A stretch of 64,000 nucleotides of DNA from positions 1,647,001 to 1,711,000 of the forward strand of contig NC_005956.1 in NCBI RefSeq assembly GCF_000046705.1. The letters run 5' to 3'. Both the position numbers and the translations under genes were made by a program. The stretch is from Bartonella henselae str. Houston-1. Its GTDB lineage: Bacteria; Pseudomonadota; Alphaproteobacteria; Rhizobiales; Rhizobiaceae. This document shows positions 8,858 to 16,989 of the stretch, piece after piece (the first letter of the stretch is position 1; each line of letters begins with the position of its first letter). Below the pieces are notes generated by a model. The model did no database searches, was not told the DNA's origin, and saw only the letters and a list, made by a program, of their open reading frames with translations.

Positions 8858-9095
8858 GATCGAGGAATTCTTTATCTTCAGGACTAGCTCCCTGTCCATA
8901 GAGAATATAATTCATACTGATATTAATTTCATGACAAACGCGCGCTAAAGATTCAATTGTTGGTTCTTTTCCTTCAACGAGGATAGAATGAAGATACCCC
9001 GCACCTTTACCGGCTGCGAGGGAAATAGATCTTTTAGAGCGGCCACTTTTTTCGAGTGCTGCTGCGAGTCTTTGACGCCAACCATTAATATACAT
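8778..9095 (-). CDS. XRE/Cro-CI family phage-type repressor
   Basis: A 105-residue protein with an N-terminal helix-turn-helix: RLAAALEKSGRSKRSISLAA, then GYLHSILVEGKEPTIESLAR, typical of XRE domains, and a C-terminal helix SKLSPQERQAILTLLRR. It probably represses the divergent prophage promoter upstream of the DUF1376 gene at 9551. The start at 9095 (MYINGWRQ) is chosen because the HTH begins soon after; an earlier start would add a poorly coding leader. The gene lacks a CI-type peptidase domain, so it is a short repressor. Its 3' end overlaps the convergent 46-residue gene. Confidence 0.85.
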   Translation of the reverse strand: MYINGWRQRLAAALEKSGRSKRSISLAAGKGAGYLHSILVEGKEPTIESLARVCHEINISMNYILYGQGASPEDKEFLDLISKLSPQERQAILTLLRRPSDEASE

Positions 9096-9550
9096 AGTTT
9101 CACCATATAGCGCGTCTTTTAAAAAAAACACGTCCTTTTTTATAAAACAGACTTGCATTATCCTCTAAAAAGGATAAAATTAAGGAAACAAATTTTAATT
9201 TTTTAGGGGGGTAAGAGCTCATTTTCGGGTCAAAAGAACACTTTCCCACCCCAAAGGATGTGAAAAGGCGCCCCCCGAAAGGCCGTGCGTCTCTCAAGTT
9301 TTGTACTGTTTATCCTTTGTCATCCATACAATCTCAAACTGTAAGCATGCACCCGAAAATGCACAACACGCTGTTAGAGTGCACAAAAACCTTTCAAGAG
9401 CACGTTCTCTAACAGAACAACCGCAACAAACCCGTAACACACTGCACTAAAGGGTAAAAACTTTAATCGCACATCAACAACTGCACAAGAACATTGTTTT
9501 GGTTTTGTTGTGAACAAAAATATATAAAAAAGAAGAAAGTGGATTGAAGT
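9096..9550. other. Divergent control region between repressor and replication genes
   Basis: There is no gene in these 455 bp. The right half repeats TGCAC several times (about 9348, 9360, 9380 and 9491) and holds a 9-bp dyad. It would carry the promoters and operators for the leftward repressor and the rightward replication genes. Confidence 0.5.
9371..9415. promoter_or_regulatory. Candidate operator: 9-bp inverted repeat
   Basis: CTGTTAGAG (9371-9379) and CTCTAACAG (9407-9415) are perfect inverted copies separated by 27 bp, in the gap between the repressor and the gene it would be expected to control. Assigning it to the XRE protein is inference from position only. Confidence 0.35.
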
Positions 9551-10579
9551 ATGCAACACGCCAATCAACAAGAAAATCCATATTATGAATCGTGTACACT
9601 TCCTTATGTTTGTTGGTATCAGAATGATTTTCTAGGAGGTGTTCGTGGGATGCGAGCACATGAAATTGGAATTTATACGATTCTTCTCAACGAAATGTAC
9701 GCACGTGGTCGTCCTCTAGAGTTATCGATAGAACGTTTAGCGCGCCTTTGCGGTTGTGACAAGCGCACTTTTGTAAATGTTTTAGAAATGCTTGTGCGAG
9801 AGGGCAAGATTTTAAATTTAGCGCATGGTTTATGGAATAAGCGGTGCGAAAATGTATTTTATGAGCGAGCGAAATTGCTTGAACAAAAATCTTTTGCGGG
9901 TCGTTCTTCGGCAAAAAAACGCAAGAAAATCAATGCTGAGATTCAACAACTGCTCAACGAGAGAGCAAGAGATGATAAACGTAACTCAGAATCTCAGAAG
10001 GTTAAAGAAAAGGAAACACCTTACGGTGTTTCAGAAAAGCCCTCTTTTTTGACGCAAACAGGAGAAGAGAAAGGGCATGAGACAACCTGCACAGACCTAT
10101 GTTCTGGATGCACGTCCACACAGACATCCACACAAGCTTGTTCTCTTACGGCGCCTCCAGAGCAAGAGGGCACCAAGCACTGTGCTGATTTTATCGGCGA
10201 GCAAGCAAAGTTTTCCGGCTCTAGTGGCCAAACCAAAAGCCGGTCAATGCTCCCCAAAGGGCAACGTCTTCCCAGCGATTGGCAAGCAGACATCGGTGCA
10301 GCGATTTCAGAAGGTTTAAGTGAAGAGCAAGCGCGTTGGCAAGAAAAGAAATTTCGTGATTACTGGCATGCAAAAAGCGGCAAAGAGGCGCTAAAAGTAG
10401 ATTGGCAAGCCACATGGCGCAACTGGTTTCGCCGTGAGATTGAACGGATAAAAGACCATCAAGAAAGACTTGCCATGTTTTCTTCTCACGCATCTCTCAC
10501 ACGGCATTCTAGCGACAGCGATGCCCTCTACCGAACTCTCATAAACTACCGCACGAATAAACATGAACACGATTGTTGA
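9551..10579 (+). CDS. DUF1376 phage replication-initiation protein
   Basis: A 342-residue protein. Residues about 15-100 (PYVCWYQNDFLGGVRGMRAHEIGIY and the following winged-helix-like part) match DUF1376/YdaU proteins, which sit beside helicase genes in phages. A low-complexity Cys/Thr-rich linker follows. The C-terminal module (LPSDWQ ... RDYWHAKSGKEALKVDWQATWRNW) is the usual tail of this family and is thought to help load the replicative helicase. The gene overlaps a truncated primase start at 10563, as it would have overlapped the original downstream gene. The linker and tail have been copied twice downstream. Confidence 0.85.
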   Translation: MQHANQQENPYYESCTLPYVCWYQNDFLGGVRGMRAHEIGIYTILLNEMYARGRPLELSIERLARLCGCDKRTFVNVLEMLVREGKILNLAHGLWNKRCENVFYERAKLLEQKSFAGRSSAKKRKKINAEIQQLLNERARDDKRNSESQKVKEKETPYGVSEKPSFLTQTGEEKGHETTCTDLCSGCTSTQTSTQACSLTAPPEQEGTKHCADFIGEQAKFSGSSGQTKSRSMLPKGQRLPSDWQADIGAAISEGLSEEQARWQEKKFRDYWHAKSGKEALKVDWQATWRNWFRREIERIKDHQERLAMFSSHASLTRHSSDSDALYRTLINYRTNKHEHDC

Positions 10580-10649
10580 AATCCAACAAAAGCTTAACTC
10601 TCAAGCGAGCACAAGAACAAACGCATTGGCAAGAAAAGAAATTTCGTGA
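10563..10649 (+). pseudogene. Truncated primase start (copy 1)
   Basis: MNTIVEIQQKLNSQAS is the beginning of the primase-helicase product; the frame then runs into duplicated DUF1376 tail sequence and stops after 28 codons. It is a remnant of the original DUF1376-primase junction before duplication. Confidence 0.6.
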
Positions 10650-10869
10650 TTACTGGCATGCAAAAAGCGGCAAAGAGGCGCTAAAAGACAATTGGCAAGC
10701 CACAAAGCGCAATTGGTCTCAAAGTGAGACTGAACGGATAAAAGACTATCAAGAAAGACTTGCCATGTTTTCTTCTCACGCATCTCTCACACGGCATTCT
10801 AGCGACAGCGATGCCCTCTACCGAACTCTCATCAATGACCATAGGAATGAACATGAGCACCATTGTTGA
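10618..10869 (+). pseudogene. DUF1376 C-terminal fragment (copy 2)
   Basis: About 84 codons nearly identical to the end of the 9551-10579 gene (WQEKKFRDYWHAKSGKEALK ... ALYRTLINDHRNEHEHHC). It lacks the DUF1376 domain and has no convincing start; an in-frame TTG at 10573 would give a 98-residue product. It ends overlapping another primase start at 10853, exactly as copies 1 and 3 do. Confidence 0.75.
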
Positions 10870-11998
10870 AATCAAACAAAAGCTTAACTCTCAAGCGAGC
10901 ACAAGAACAAACGCATTGGCAATATCGCAGTGTGAAATAATTTTGTTTGGCAGGCAAGTTTTTTACCCTACAGACTATGCACCTACCCCAACACACCACA
11001 CACCTGCCTTCTCCTCCACGCATCACCTGCCCTCTTCCAAGCACCTCATCTCCAACACGAACAGCAAAACCCAAAGCCTTCCTGCCACACCGGCAAACGA
11101 GGAAAGCTCTAACCATTCACAGACAAACACCAAGAATCCCACAAGCTTGCAGACAAATACAAAAAACGCACCCTCTTTCTCAGATCGCACAAAGTCCTCC
11201 ACACACCACGCGTCTGCTTCAACACACCACGCTCCCACCCCCACAGACCACACACCTGCCTTCTCCTCCACGCATCACCTGCCCTCTTCCAAGCACCTCA
11301 TCTCCAACACGAACAGCAAAACCCAAAGCTTTCCTGCCACACCGACAAATGAAAAAAGCTCTAACCGTTCACAGACAAACACCAAGAATCCCACAAGCTT
11401 GCAGATAAATACAAAAAACGCACCCTCTCTCATAGATCGCACAACGTCCTCCACACACCACGCGTCTGCTTCAACACACCACGCTCCCACCCCCACAGAC
11501 CACACGCTCTCTTCCATGAACTGCATCCTCGAAACGAACAGCAAAACCCAAAGCCTCCCTGCCACACCGGCAAACGAGGAAAGTTCTAACCATTCACAGA
11601 CAAACACCAAGAATCCCACAAGCTTGCAGATAAATACAAAAAACGCATCCTCCTCCACAAACCACACACCTACCCAAAAAGATCACACATCTCCCTCAAC
11701 AGACCGGGCTTTTGCCTCGACGGTTGCATCAGGTTTGAGTGAAAAACAAGCACGTTGGCAAGAAAAGAAATTTCGTGATTACTGGCGTGCAAAAAGCGGC
11801 AAAGAGGCGCTAAAAGACAATTGGCAAGCCACAAGGCGCAATTGGTTTCAAAGCAAGATTGAACGAATAAAAGACCATCAAGAAAGACTTGCCATGTTTT
11901 CTTCTCACGCATCTCTCACACGGCATTCTAGCGACAGCGATGCCCTCTACCGAACTCTCATCAATGACCATAGGAATGAACATGAGCACCATTGTTGA
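10853..11998 (+). CDS. Chimeric ORF: primase start + repeats + DUF1376 tail
   Basis: A 381-residue open frame fused by recombination. It begins MSTIVEIKQKLNSQAS (primase start, AGGA 6 nt upstream), jumps at once to CEIILFGRQVFYP, which corresponds to about residue 180 of the intact primase, continues through three Ser/Thr/Asn/His-rich repeat units (spacing 252 then 225 bp) and ends with the DUF1376 tail KQARWQEKKFRDYWRAKSGK. It therefore lacks primase zinc-binding, TOPRIM and helicase regions. It could be expressed but probably has no replication activity. An alternative ATG at 10847 adds two residues. Confidence 0.6.
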   Translation: MSTIVEIKQKLNSQASTRTNALAISQCEIILFGRQVFYPTDYAPTPTHHTPAFSSTHHLPSSKHLISNTNSKTQSLPATPANEESSNHSQTNTKNPTSLQTNTKNAPSFSDRTKSSTHHASASTHHAPTPTDHTPAFSSTHHLPSSKHLISNTNSKTQSFPATPTNEKSSNRSQTNTKNPTSLQINTKNAPSLIDRTTSSTHHASASTHHAPTPTDHTLSSMNCILETNSKTQSLPATPANEESSNHSQTNTKNPTSLQINTKNASSSTNHTPTQKDHTSPSTDRAFASTVASGLSEKQARWQEKKFRDYWRAKSGKEALKDNWQATRRNWFQSKIERIKDHQERLAMFSSHASLTRHSSDSDALYRTLINDHRNEHEHHC

Positions 11999-14741
11999 AA
12001 TCAAACAAAAACTTAACTCTCAAGCAGGCGCAATAGCAGAAATGTTGCTTCCCCAAGGGCGGAAACGTGGCAATGATTGGGTTGTCGGCAACACAAGAGG
12101 AGAAGCGGGCCAAAGTTTATCGGTCTGCTTGAGCGGCAGTAAAGCCGGTCTCTGGTATGACTTTGCAGAAGGCAGCGGCGGTGATCTTTTAGACCTTTGG
12201 TGTGCAGTCAAAGGGATTAACCTCTCTCAAGCGTTAGAGGAAGCACGTACCCTCCTCAATCTAACCCGTCCCAAACCCTTTATAGCACCGCATCGTTCCT
12301 ATCGGCGTCCACCAGTTCCCACAGGGGGCACACCCCAAAATTTGGTCAAGATCTACTTAAACAAAGAACGCGGCATTCCCCTTGAGATTTTAAAGCGTTA
12401 CCGCATAGGAGAAGAAGGCGAAAAAATCATTTTTCCCTTTTATAAACCTGATGGCACCCTTGCTTTGGTAAAAGAACGATTGGCACAAGCGGGAGCAAAA
12501 GCAAAACCAACAGCAGCACAATGTGAAGCAATCTTGTTTGGCTGGCAAGCTCTTTACCCCATGAACTGCACCCCCGAAACGAACAGCAAAACCCAAAGCC
12601 TCCCTGCCACACCGGCAAACGAGGAAAGTTCTAACCATTCACAGACAAACACCAAGAATCCCACAAGCTTGCAGATAAATACAAAAAACGCATCCTCTTT
12701 CTCAGATCGCACAGCTTCCTCCACACACCACGCGTCTGCTTCAACAGACCACGCTCCCACCCCCACAGACCACACGCTCTCTTCCATGAACTGCATCCTC
12801 GAAACGAACAGCAAAACCCAAAGCCTCCCTGCCACACCAGCAAACGAGGAAAGCTCTAACCATTCACAGACAAACACCAAGAATCCCACAAGCTTGCAGA
12901 TAAATACAAAAAACGCATCCTCTTTCTCAGATCGCACAGCTTCCTCCACACACCACGCGTCTGCTTCAACACACCACGCTCCCACCCCCACAGACCACAC
13001 GCTCTCTTCCATGAACTGCACCCCCGAAACGAACAGCAAAACCCAAAGCCTCCCTGCCACACCGACAAATGAAGAAAGTTCTAACCATTCACAGACAAAC
13101 ACCAAGAATCCCACAAGCTTGCAGATAAATACAAAAAACGCACCCTCTTTCTCAGATCGCACAGCTTCCTCCACACACCACGCGTCTGCTTCAACACACC
13201 ACGCTCCCACCCCCACAGACCACACGCTCTCTTCCATGAACTGCATCCTCGAAACGAACAGCAAAACCCAAAGCCTCCCTGCCACACCGACAAATGAAGA
13301 AAGTTCTAACCATTCACAGACAAACACCAAGAATCCCACAAGCTTGCAGATAAATACAAAAAACGCATCCTCTTTCTCAGATCGCACAGCTTCCTCCACA
13401 CACCACGCGTCTGCTTCAACAGACCACGCTCCCACCCCCACAGATCAGGCTTTTTGCTTCACGAATCGTACACTTGTCATCACTGAAGGAGAAATTGATG
13501 CCCTTTCGCTCGCTGCCTATGGTTATCCAGCGGTTTCAGTTCCATTTGGAGGAGGTGTTGGAGGTAAACAGAATTGGATTGAAAATGAATTTGATCATTT
13601 AGAATCTTTTGAAATCATTTTTTTAGCCACCGATATGGACAAACCTGGTGAAGAAGCAGCCCATGAGATTGCCAATAGGCTTGGTCGTCATCGCTGCTAC
13701 CGTGTACAACTCCCCTGCAAGGATGCCAATGACTGTTTAACCGCTGGTATTGATGCAGCCACCATAAAAGCTGCCTTTTCCTCAGCAAAAAGCTTTGCAC
13801 CAAAAGGGTTACGACGCGCCTCAGATTATAAAGATCAAGTTATAGGGCTCTTTTGGCCAGAGCCTAAGCAGCATCTTGGCTATACGGTTCCCTATCCTAA
13901 ACTCAACGGCAAGCTGTATTTTCGTCCAGCGGAATTAACGCTATGGAGTGGTGCCAGTGGTGCTGGAAAAAGCCAATTGTTATCAGACTGTATTCCCCAT
14001 TGGATTTCGCAAAAGAGTCGTCTTTGCTTAGCCTCACTGGAAATGAAAGGAGCACAATCTTTACGTCGTTTAACGAAACAAACGGGAGGTTTAGAACACC
14101 CCACCAGAGAGATGATTGAACGAATTTTACAGTTTTTAGATGACGGACTTATTCTCTATGAGCATGTTGGCAAGTCGAGCGTCGACACATTGCTGGATGT
14201 TTTTGACTATTGCCGTGCGCGCTATGGCTGCGACCAATTTATCATCGACAGTCTCATGCGGCTTGGCATTGCCTCAGATGATTATACCGGTCAAGAACAA
14301 GCAGTTTATAAAATGGTTGATTGGGCTATTTTAAACAATGTACACATTCACCTTGTTGCCCATGCACGCAAAAGCGGTTTGGATAAGGATATCCCAGGCA
14401 CTGAAGACATTAAAGGCGCCTCAGAGATTGGAGCCAATGCCTTTAATATTATCACAATTTGGCGCAATCGATCCTTAGAAGACAAAATTTTTGCTGCCTC
14501 TCTCGAGCAAGAAAAAGCAGATTTAGCAAAACGTCCAAGCGTTATTATGAATATCGCCAAACAACGTTCTGGTGACTTTGAAGGTAAAATAGGTCTTTGG
14601 TTTGACCGGCAAACCTACCGCTATCGTTGTTCCTCTGAACACCCCCTAACCCCACGGCGTTATCTGGAACACCCGATCCAAAACACCAACTTATTGAAGA
14701 ACCAAAGCCAAGTCAAACCAGAACGCTTTGCACCTATATAA
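11982..14741 (+). CDS. Prophage TOPRIM primase-helicase with repeat insert
   Basis: A 919-residue bifunctional replication protein. Residues 1-190 resemble the N-terminal template-binding part of phage primases (SGSKAGLWYDFAEGSGGDLL). Residues 194-488 are a low-complexity insert of four 75-residue repeats. The TOPRIM core follows: VITEGEIDALSL near 497 and LATDMDKPGEEA near 550. A DnaB/RecA-type ATPase comes last, with Walker A SGASGAGKSQ near 656 and Walker B FIIDSLMRLG near 753. It would prime and unwind prophage DNA. The ATG at 11982 is chosen for the AGGA six bases upstream; it overlaps the preceding chimeric frame. Similar proteins lacking the insert would be about 620 residues. Confidence 0.85.
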   Translation: MSTIVEIKQKLNSQAGAIAEMLLPQGRKRGNDWVVGNTRGEAGQSLSVCLSGSKAGLWYDFAEGSGGDLLDLWCAVKGINLSQALEEARTLLNLTRPKPFIAPHRSYRRPPVPTGGTPQNLVKIYLNKERGIPLEILKRYRIGEEGEKIIFPFYKPDGTLALVKERLAQAGAKAKPTAAQCEAILFGWQALYPMNCTPETNSKTQSLPATPANEESSNHSQTNTKNPTSLQINTKNASSFSDRTASSTHHASASTDHAPTPTDHTLSSMNCILETNSKTQSLPATPANEESSNHSQTNTKNPTSLQINTKNASSFSDRTASSTHHASASTHHAPTPTDHTLSSMNCTPETNSKTQSLPATPTNEESSNHSQTNTKNPTSLQINTKNAPSFSDRTASSTHHASASTHHAPTPTDHTLSSMNCILETNSKTQSLPATPTNEESSNHSQTNTKNPTSLQINTKNASSFSDRTASSTHHASASTDHAPTPTDQAFCFTNRTLVITEGEIDALSLAAYGYPAVSVPFGGGVGGKQNWIENEFDHLESFEIIFLATDMDKPGEEAAHEIANRLGRHRCYRVQLPCKDANDCLTAGIDAATIKAAFSSAKSFAPKGLRRASDYKDQVIGLFWPEPKQHLGYTVPYPKLNGKLYFRPAELTLWSGASGAGKSQLLSDCIPHWISQKSRLCLASLEMKGAQSLRRLTKQTGGLEHPTREMIERILQFLDDGLILYEHVGKSSVDTLLDVFDYCRARYGCDQFIIDSLMRLGIASDDYTGQEQAVYKMVDWAILNNVHIHLVAHARKSGLDKDIPGTEDIKGASEIGANAFNIITIWRNRSLEDKIFAASLEQEKADLAKRPSVIMNIAKQRSGDFEGKIGLWFDRQTYRYRCSSEHPLTPRRYLEHPIQNTNLLKNQSQVKPERFAPI
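12561..13446 (+). repeat. Four in-frame 225-bp repeats inside the primase gene
   Basis: ATGAACTGCA recurs at 12561, 12786, 13011 and 13236, an exact 225-bp period equal to 75 codons. Units encode NSKTQSLPATPANEESSNHS, then TNTKNPTSLQINTKNA, then SSTHHASAS and HAPTPTDHT. They differ by a few substitutions (ATPAN/ATPTN, DRTA constant). The fourth unit ends at TDQAFCF just before the TOPRIM domain. Confidence 0.97.
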
Positions 14742-15357
14742 CCCAAAATAAAAAACGCCAATAAAGCAATAGAACACCACCCACTTCCAAAAATCCACCC
14801 TGTAAGACTGAGACACTTCGCGCCGATATAAATAAAAACCAAAGCGAGAGTAAAAAGGCAGAAAAACACCAACAACGGTAAAAACTACGAACCATGCGAC
14901 ATCAACATCCCCCACCTCTTAGAAAAGTAAAACTAAAGATAACGCCGGCAATGAAGCAAGACACCAATCCTTTTCAAGAGTGCCTCTCCCATCACACGAG
15001 CACCCCCCATGAATAAAAGAAGAAACAAATCCAATTATGACGAAAAAGACTCTCCTCTTGAGAGCCAAAGCCAAATCATATCAAAACGCTTTGCATCTCT
15101 ATATAAGCAAACCCAAGATGCTTTGCTTCCTCATAAACAAAACAAAAGATAAGTCAAAAAATGCAGCAAGACACCACAAAATTCAAAAGCCACAATGACC
15201 TCTGCAATATCGAATCGCCTTGCTTCCGCATAAGAAAACGCAAGAGCAATAGCGAAAAAGCAGCAAAATCCCACCGCCTGCAAGAATAATTCCCACGTAA
15301 CAGCTTTACTCCCGGCTCCCACAGAAACAAACCCAAGGACAACGCCCACAATACAGT

Positions 15358-15510
15358 AAAACGCCCAAGCGTGATTATGAATATTTCCAAACAACGTTCC
15401 GGTGATTTTAAAGACAAAACAGAAACTGTGGTTTGACCAGCAAACCTATCACTATCGCTGTTCCTCTGAATACCCCTTACATCTTACAGCACTATCCAGA
15501 ACGCGCCCAC
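15358..15510 (+). pseudogene. Primase-helicase 3'-end fragment
   Basis: CGCCCAAGCGTGATTATGAA, then CAACGTTCCGGTGATTTT and GGTTTGACCAGCAAACCTA, matches primase positions 14531-14680 (RPSVIMNIAKQRSGDF, WFDRQTYRYR) with several indels. The frame is broken. Confidence 0.8.
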
Positions 15511-15911
15511 ACTTTCTTGAAAAACCACCCCCCATAATACCACAACACCTTATGCCCTCATGAACAAAATCATAAATAAAAGGAAAGAAAAACCCAAATA
15601 TGCAAATAAACGCGCAACTTCCTCGAGAAGCAAAGCGCTCTCAAATCCAAGATGCTTTTCTCCCATATGCACCAAACCAAAGGATAATACTGGCAATGCA
15701 GAAAAATGCCCACCTTTTCAAGAACCAAATTCACACACCATCAATGCGCCATCTCATGAGAAAAAAATCAACAACAACTCTCACTGTACAGCAAAACCCT
15801 TCCCTTTCGAAAACCAAAGCCATGTCATACTAACACCTTTCGCCACCTCATTAGCAAAACTCCCTTCATAGGCACCCCTAAGGACACTTCCAACAATACA
15901 GATCAAGATCC

Positions 15912-16000
15912 ACTCACCCAAGAACCCCCACTCACCCAAGAACCCCCACTCACTCAAGAACCCCCACTCACTCAAGAACCCCCACTCACTCAAGAACCAA
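15912..16000 (+). repeat. 18-bp tandem repeat, about five copies
   Basis: CACTCACCCAAGAACCCC / CACTCACTCAAGAACCCC is repeated five times head to tail with C/T variation at one site. The last copy merges into GAACCAAAGTCAGC, a degraded primase-end motif. Confidence 0.9.
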
Positions 16001-16282
16001 AGTCAGCTAAAACCAAAATGCTTTGCTCCCATAGAAGTAAAAGCAAAGACAGCGCTCACAATGCAACAAAACACTAACCAATTAAAAACAGCAATCTACG
16101 CAATATTAACAGATTCTCTCATGAGCAAAGCCCCATAGAACTCGCAACAATAAAGGCAACTTCAACTTTTCAAAGACTCCCTCTATGCAAAAGAGCACGC
16201 ATAAAAACTTTCTCTCAACAGGCATACATTGAACAGCATCCAATTTCTTTAAAGCAAAACTTATAACTTTTGAGGAGATGAC

Positions 16283-16849
16283 ATGAAACATCAAGATAAA
16301 AGAAAAAACACGACACCACCTTCTGCTCGCTCCCACTGTGATAAAGAGCAACCGCATCTTGGCCATTTAAAGACGCAAGAAGTGGTGATTGAAACAAGCA
16401 ACCCTTATTTTCAACCAACGCATTTAGAAAGCTCTAACAACCCGCGCACCATCAAAGCCATTGTCAATGCCGGGAGCCGTCCCATTGCGCTTTTATATGC
16501 GAAAGGGCATATCAGCAAAGCGCAATATAGAGCAGCAGAACGTTTTTATGTTTATTGGCGTCAAAGTCAATCTGACTTGCATATGAGTCCTGATTACACA
16601 CGCCCAAAAATTGCGTGCGGACAGAGTTACACACACCCCATTGAACGACAAATAGAAGCATCCAATCATTTACAAAAGGTCAAAGTTTTGCTTGGTATTC
16701 TTGGCTATTCGCTTATTGAACAAGTTGTTGGTTATGGTCAAGCGATCAAAGACTTAAATCCTTCAAAACGCAAACAAAACTCCCTTGCAGATCATTTACG
16801 AGATTGCTTAGAGCTACTTGCGTGCCATTGGGGATATACAAGCGGTTAA
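16283..16849 (+). CDS. Phage-related hypothetical protein
   Basis: A 188-residue protein with GAGGAG seven bases before the ATG. After a polar N-terminal ~60 residues comes NAGSRPIALLYAKGHISKAQ, then YRAAERFYVYWR, and a C-terminal helix-rich part (KVKVLLGILGYSLIEQVVGY, then DHLRDCLELLACHWGY). The 'IS..QY.AA.RF' pattern occurs in phage proteins of the DUF6456-like type; I cannot name it more precisely. The gene at 29143 has a similar pattern (INKEQYDTAQRYLQIR). It follows the primase on the same strand and is the next intact prophage gene after 1.5 kb of relic sequence. Confidence 0.65.
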   Translation: MKHQDKRKNTTPPSARSHCDKEQPHLGHLKTQEVVIETSNPYFQPTHLESSNNPRTIKAIVNAGSRPIALLYAKGHISKAQYRAAERFYVYWRQSQSDLHMSPDYTRPKIACGQSYTHPIERQIEASNHLQKVKVLLGILGYSLIEQVVGYGQAIKDLNPSKRKQNSLADHLRDCLELLACHWGYTSG

Positions 16850-16989
16850 GACTCTAAATAATCTCTGTGCCTTTTTTTCCCATCCCTCCCTACGCCTTTT
16901 TCTCTCCATCTTTCTCCACGCAACTTTCTACACGTTTCCCCTGCCACCTCTCATTTCCCACTCTTTTTCCTACTCTCCAGCCTCTTCTC

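Larger units (their letters stand above)
14742..16282. other. 1.5-kb stretch of degraded primase-end copies
   Basis: No intact gene. Short degraded copies of the primase terminal sequence (GAACCAAAGCCAAGTCAAA...CGCTTTGCA) recur at about 14698-14740 (the real gene end), 15061-15110, 15796-15845 and 15989-16035. A longer fragment is at 15358-15510. An 18-bp tandem array is at 15912-16000. Confidence 0.6.

Noticed and set aside
12554..13441. 295-codon hydrophobic minus-strand frame with 75-residue repeats
   Set aside because: It is the antisense of the primase repeat insert. Because the unit is 225 bp, any frame open in one unit is open in all; there is no start signal or known domain.
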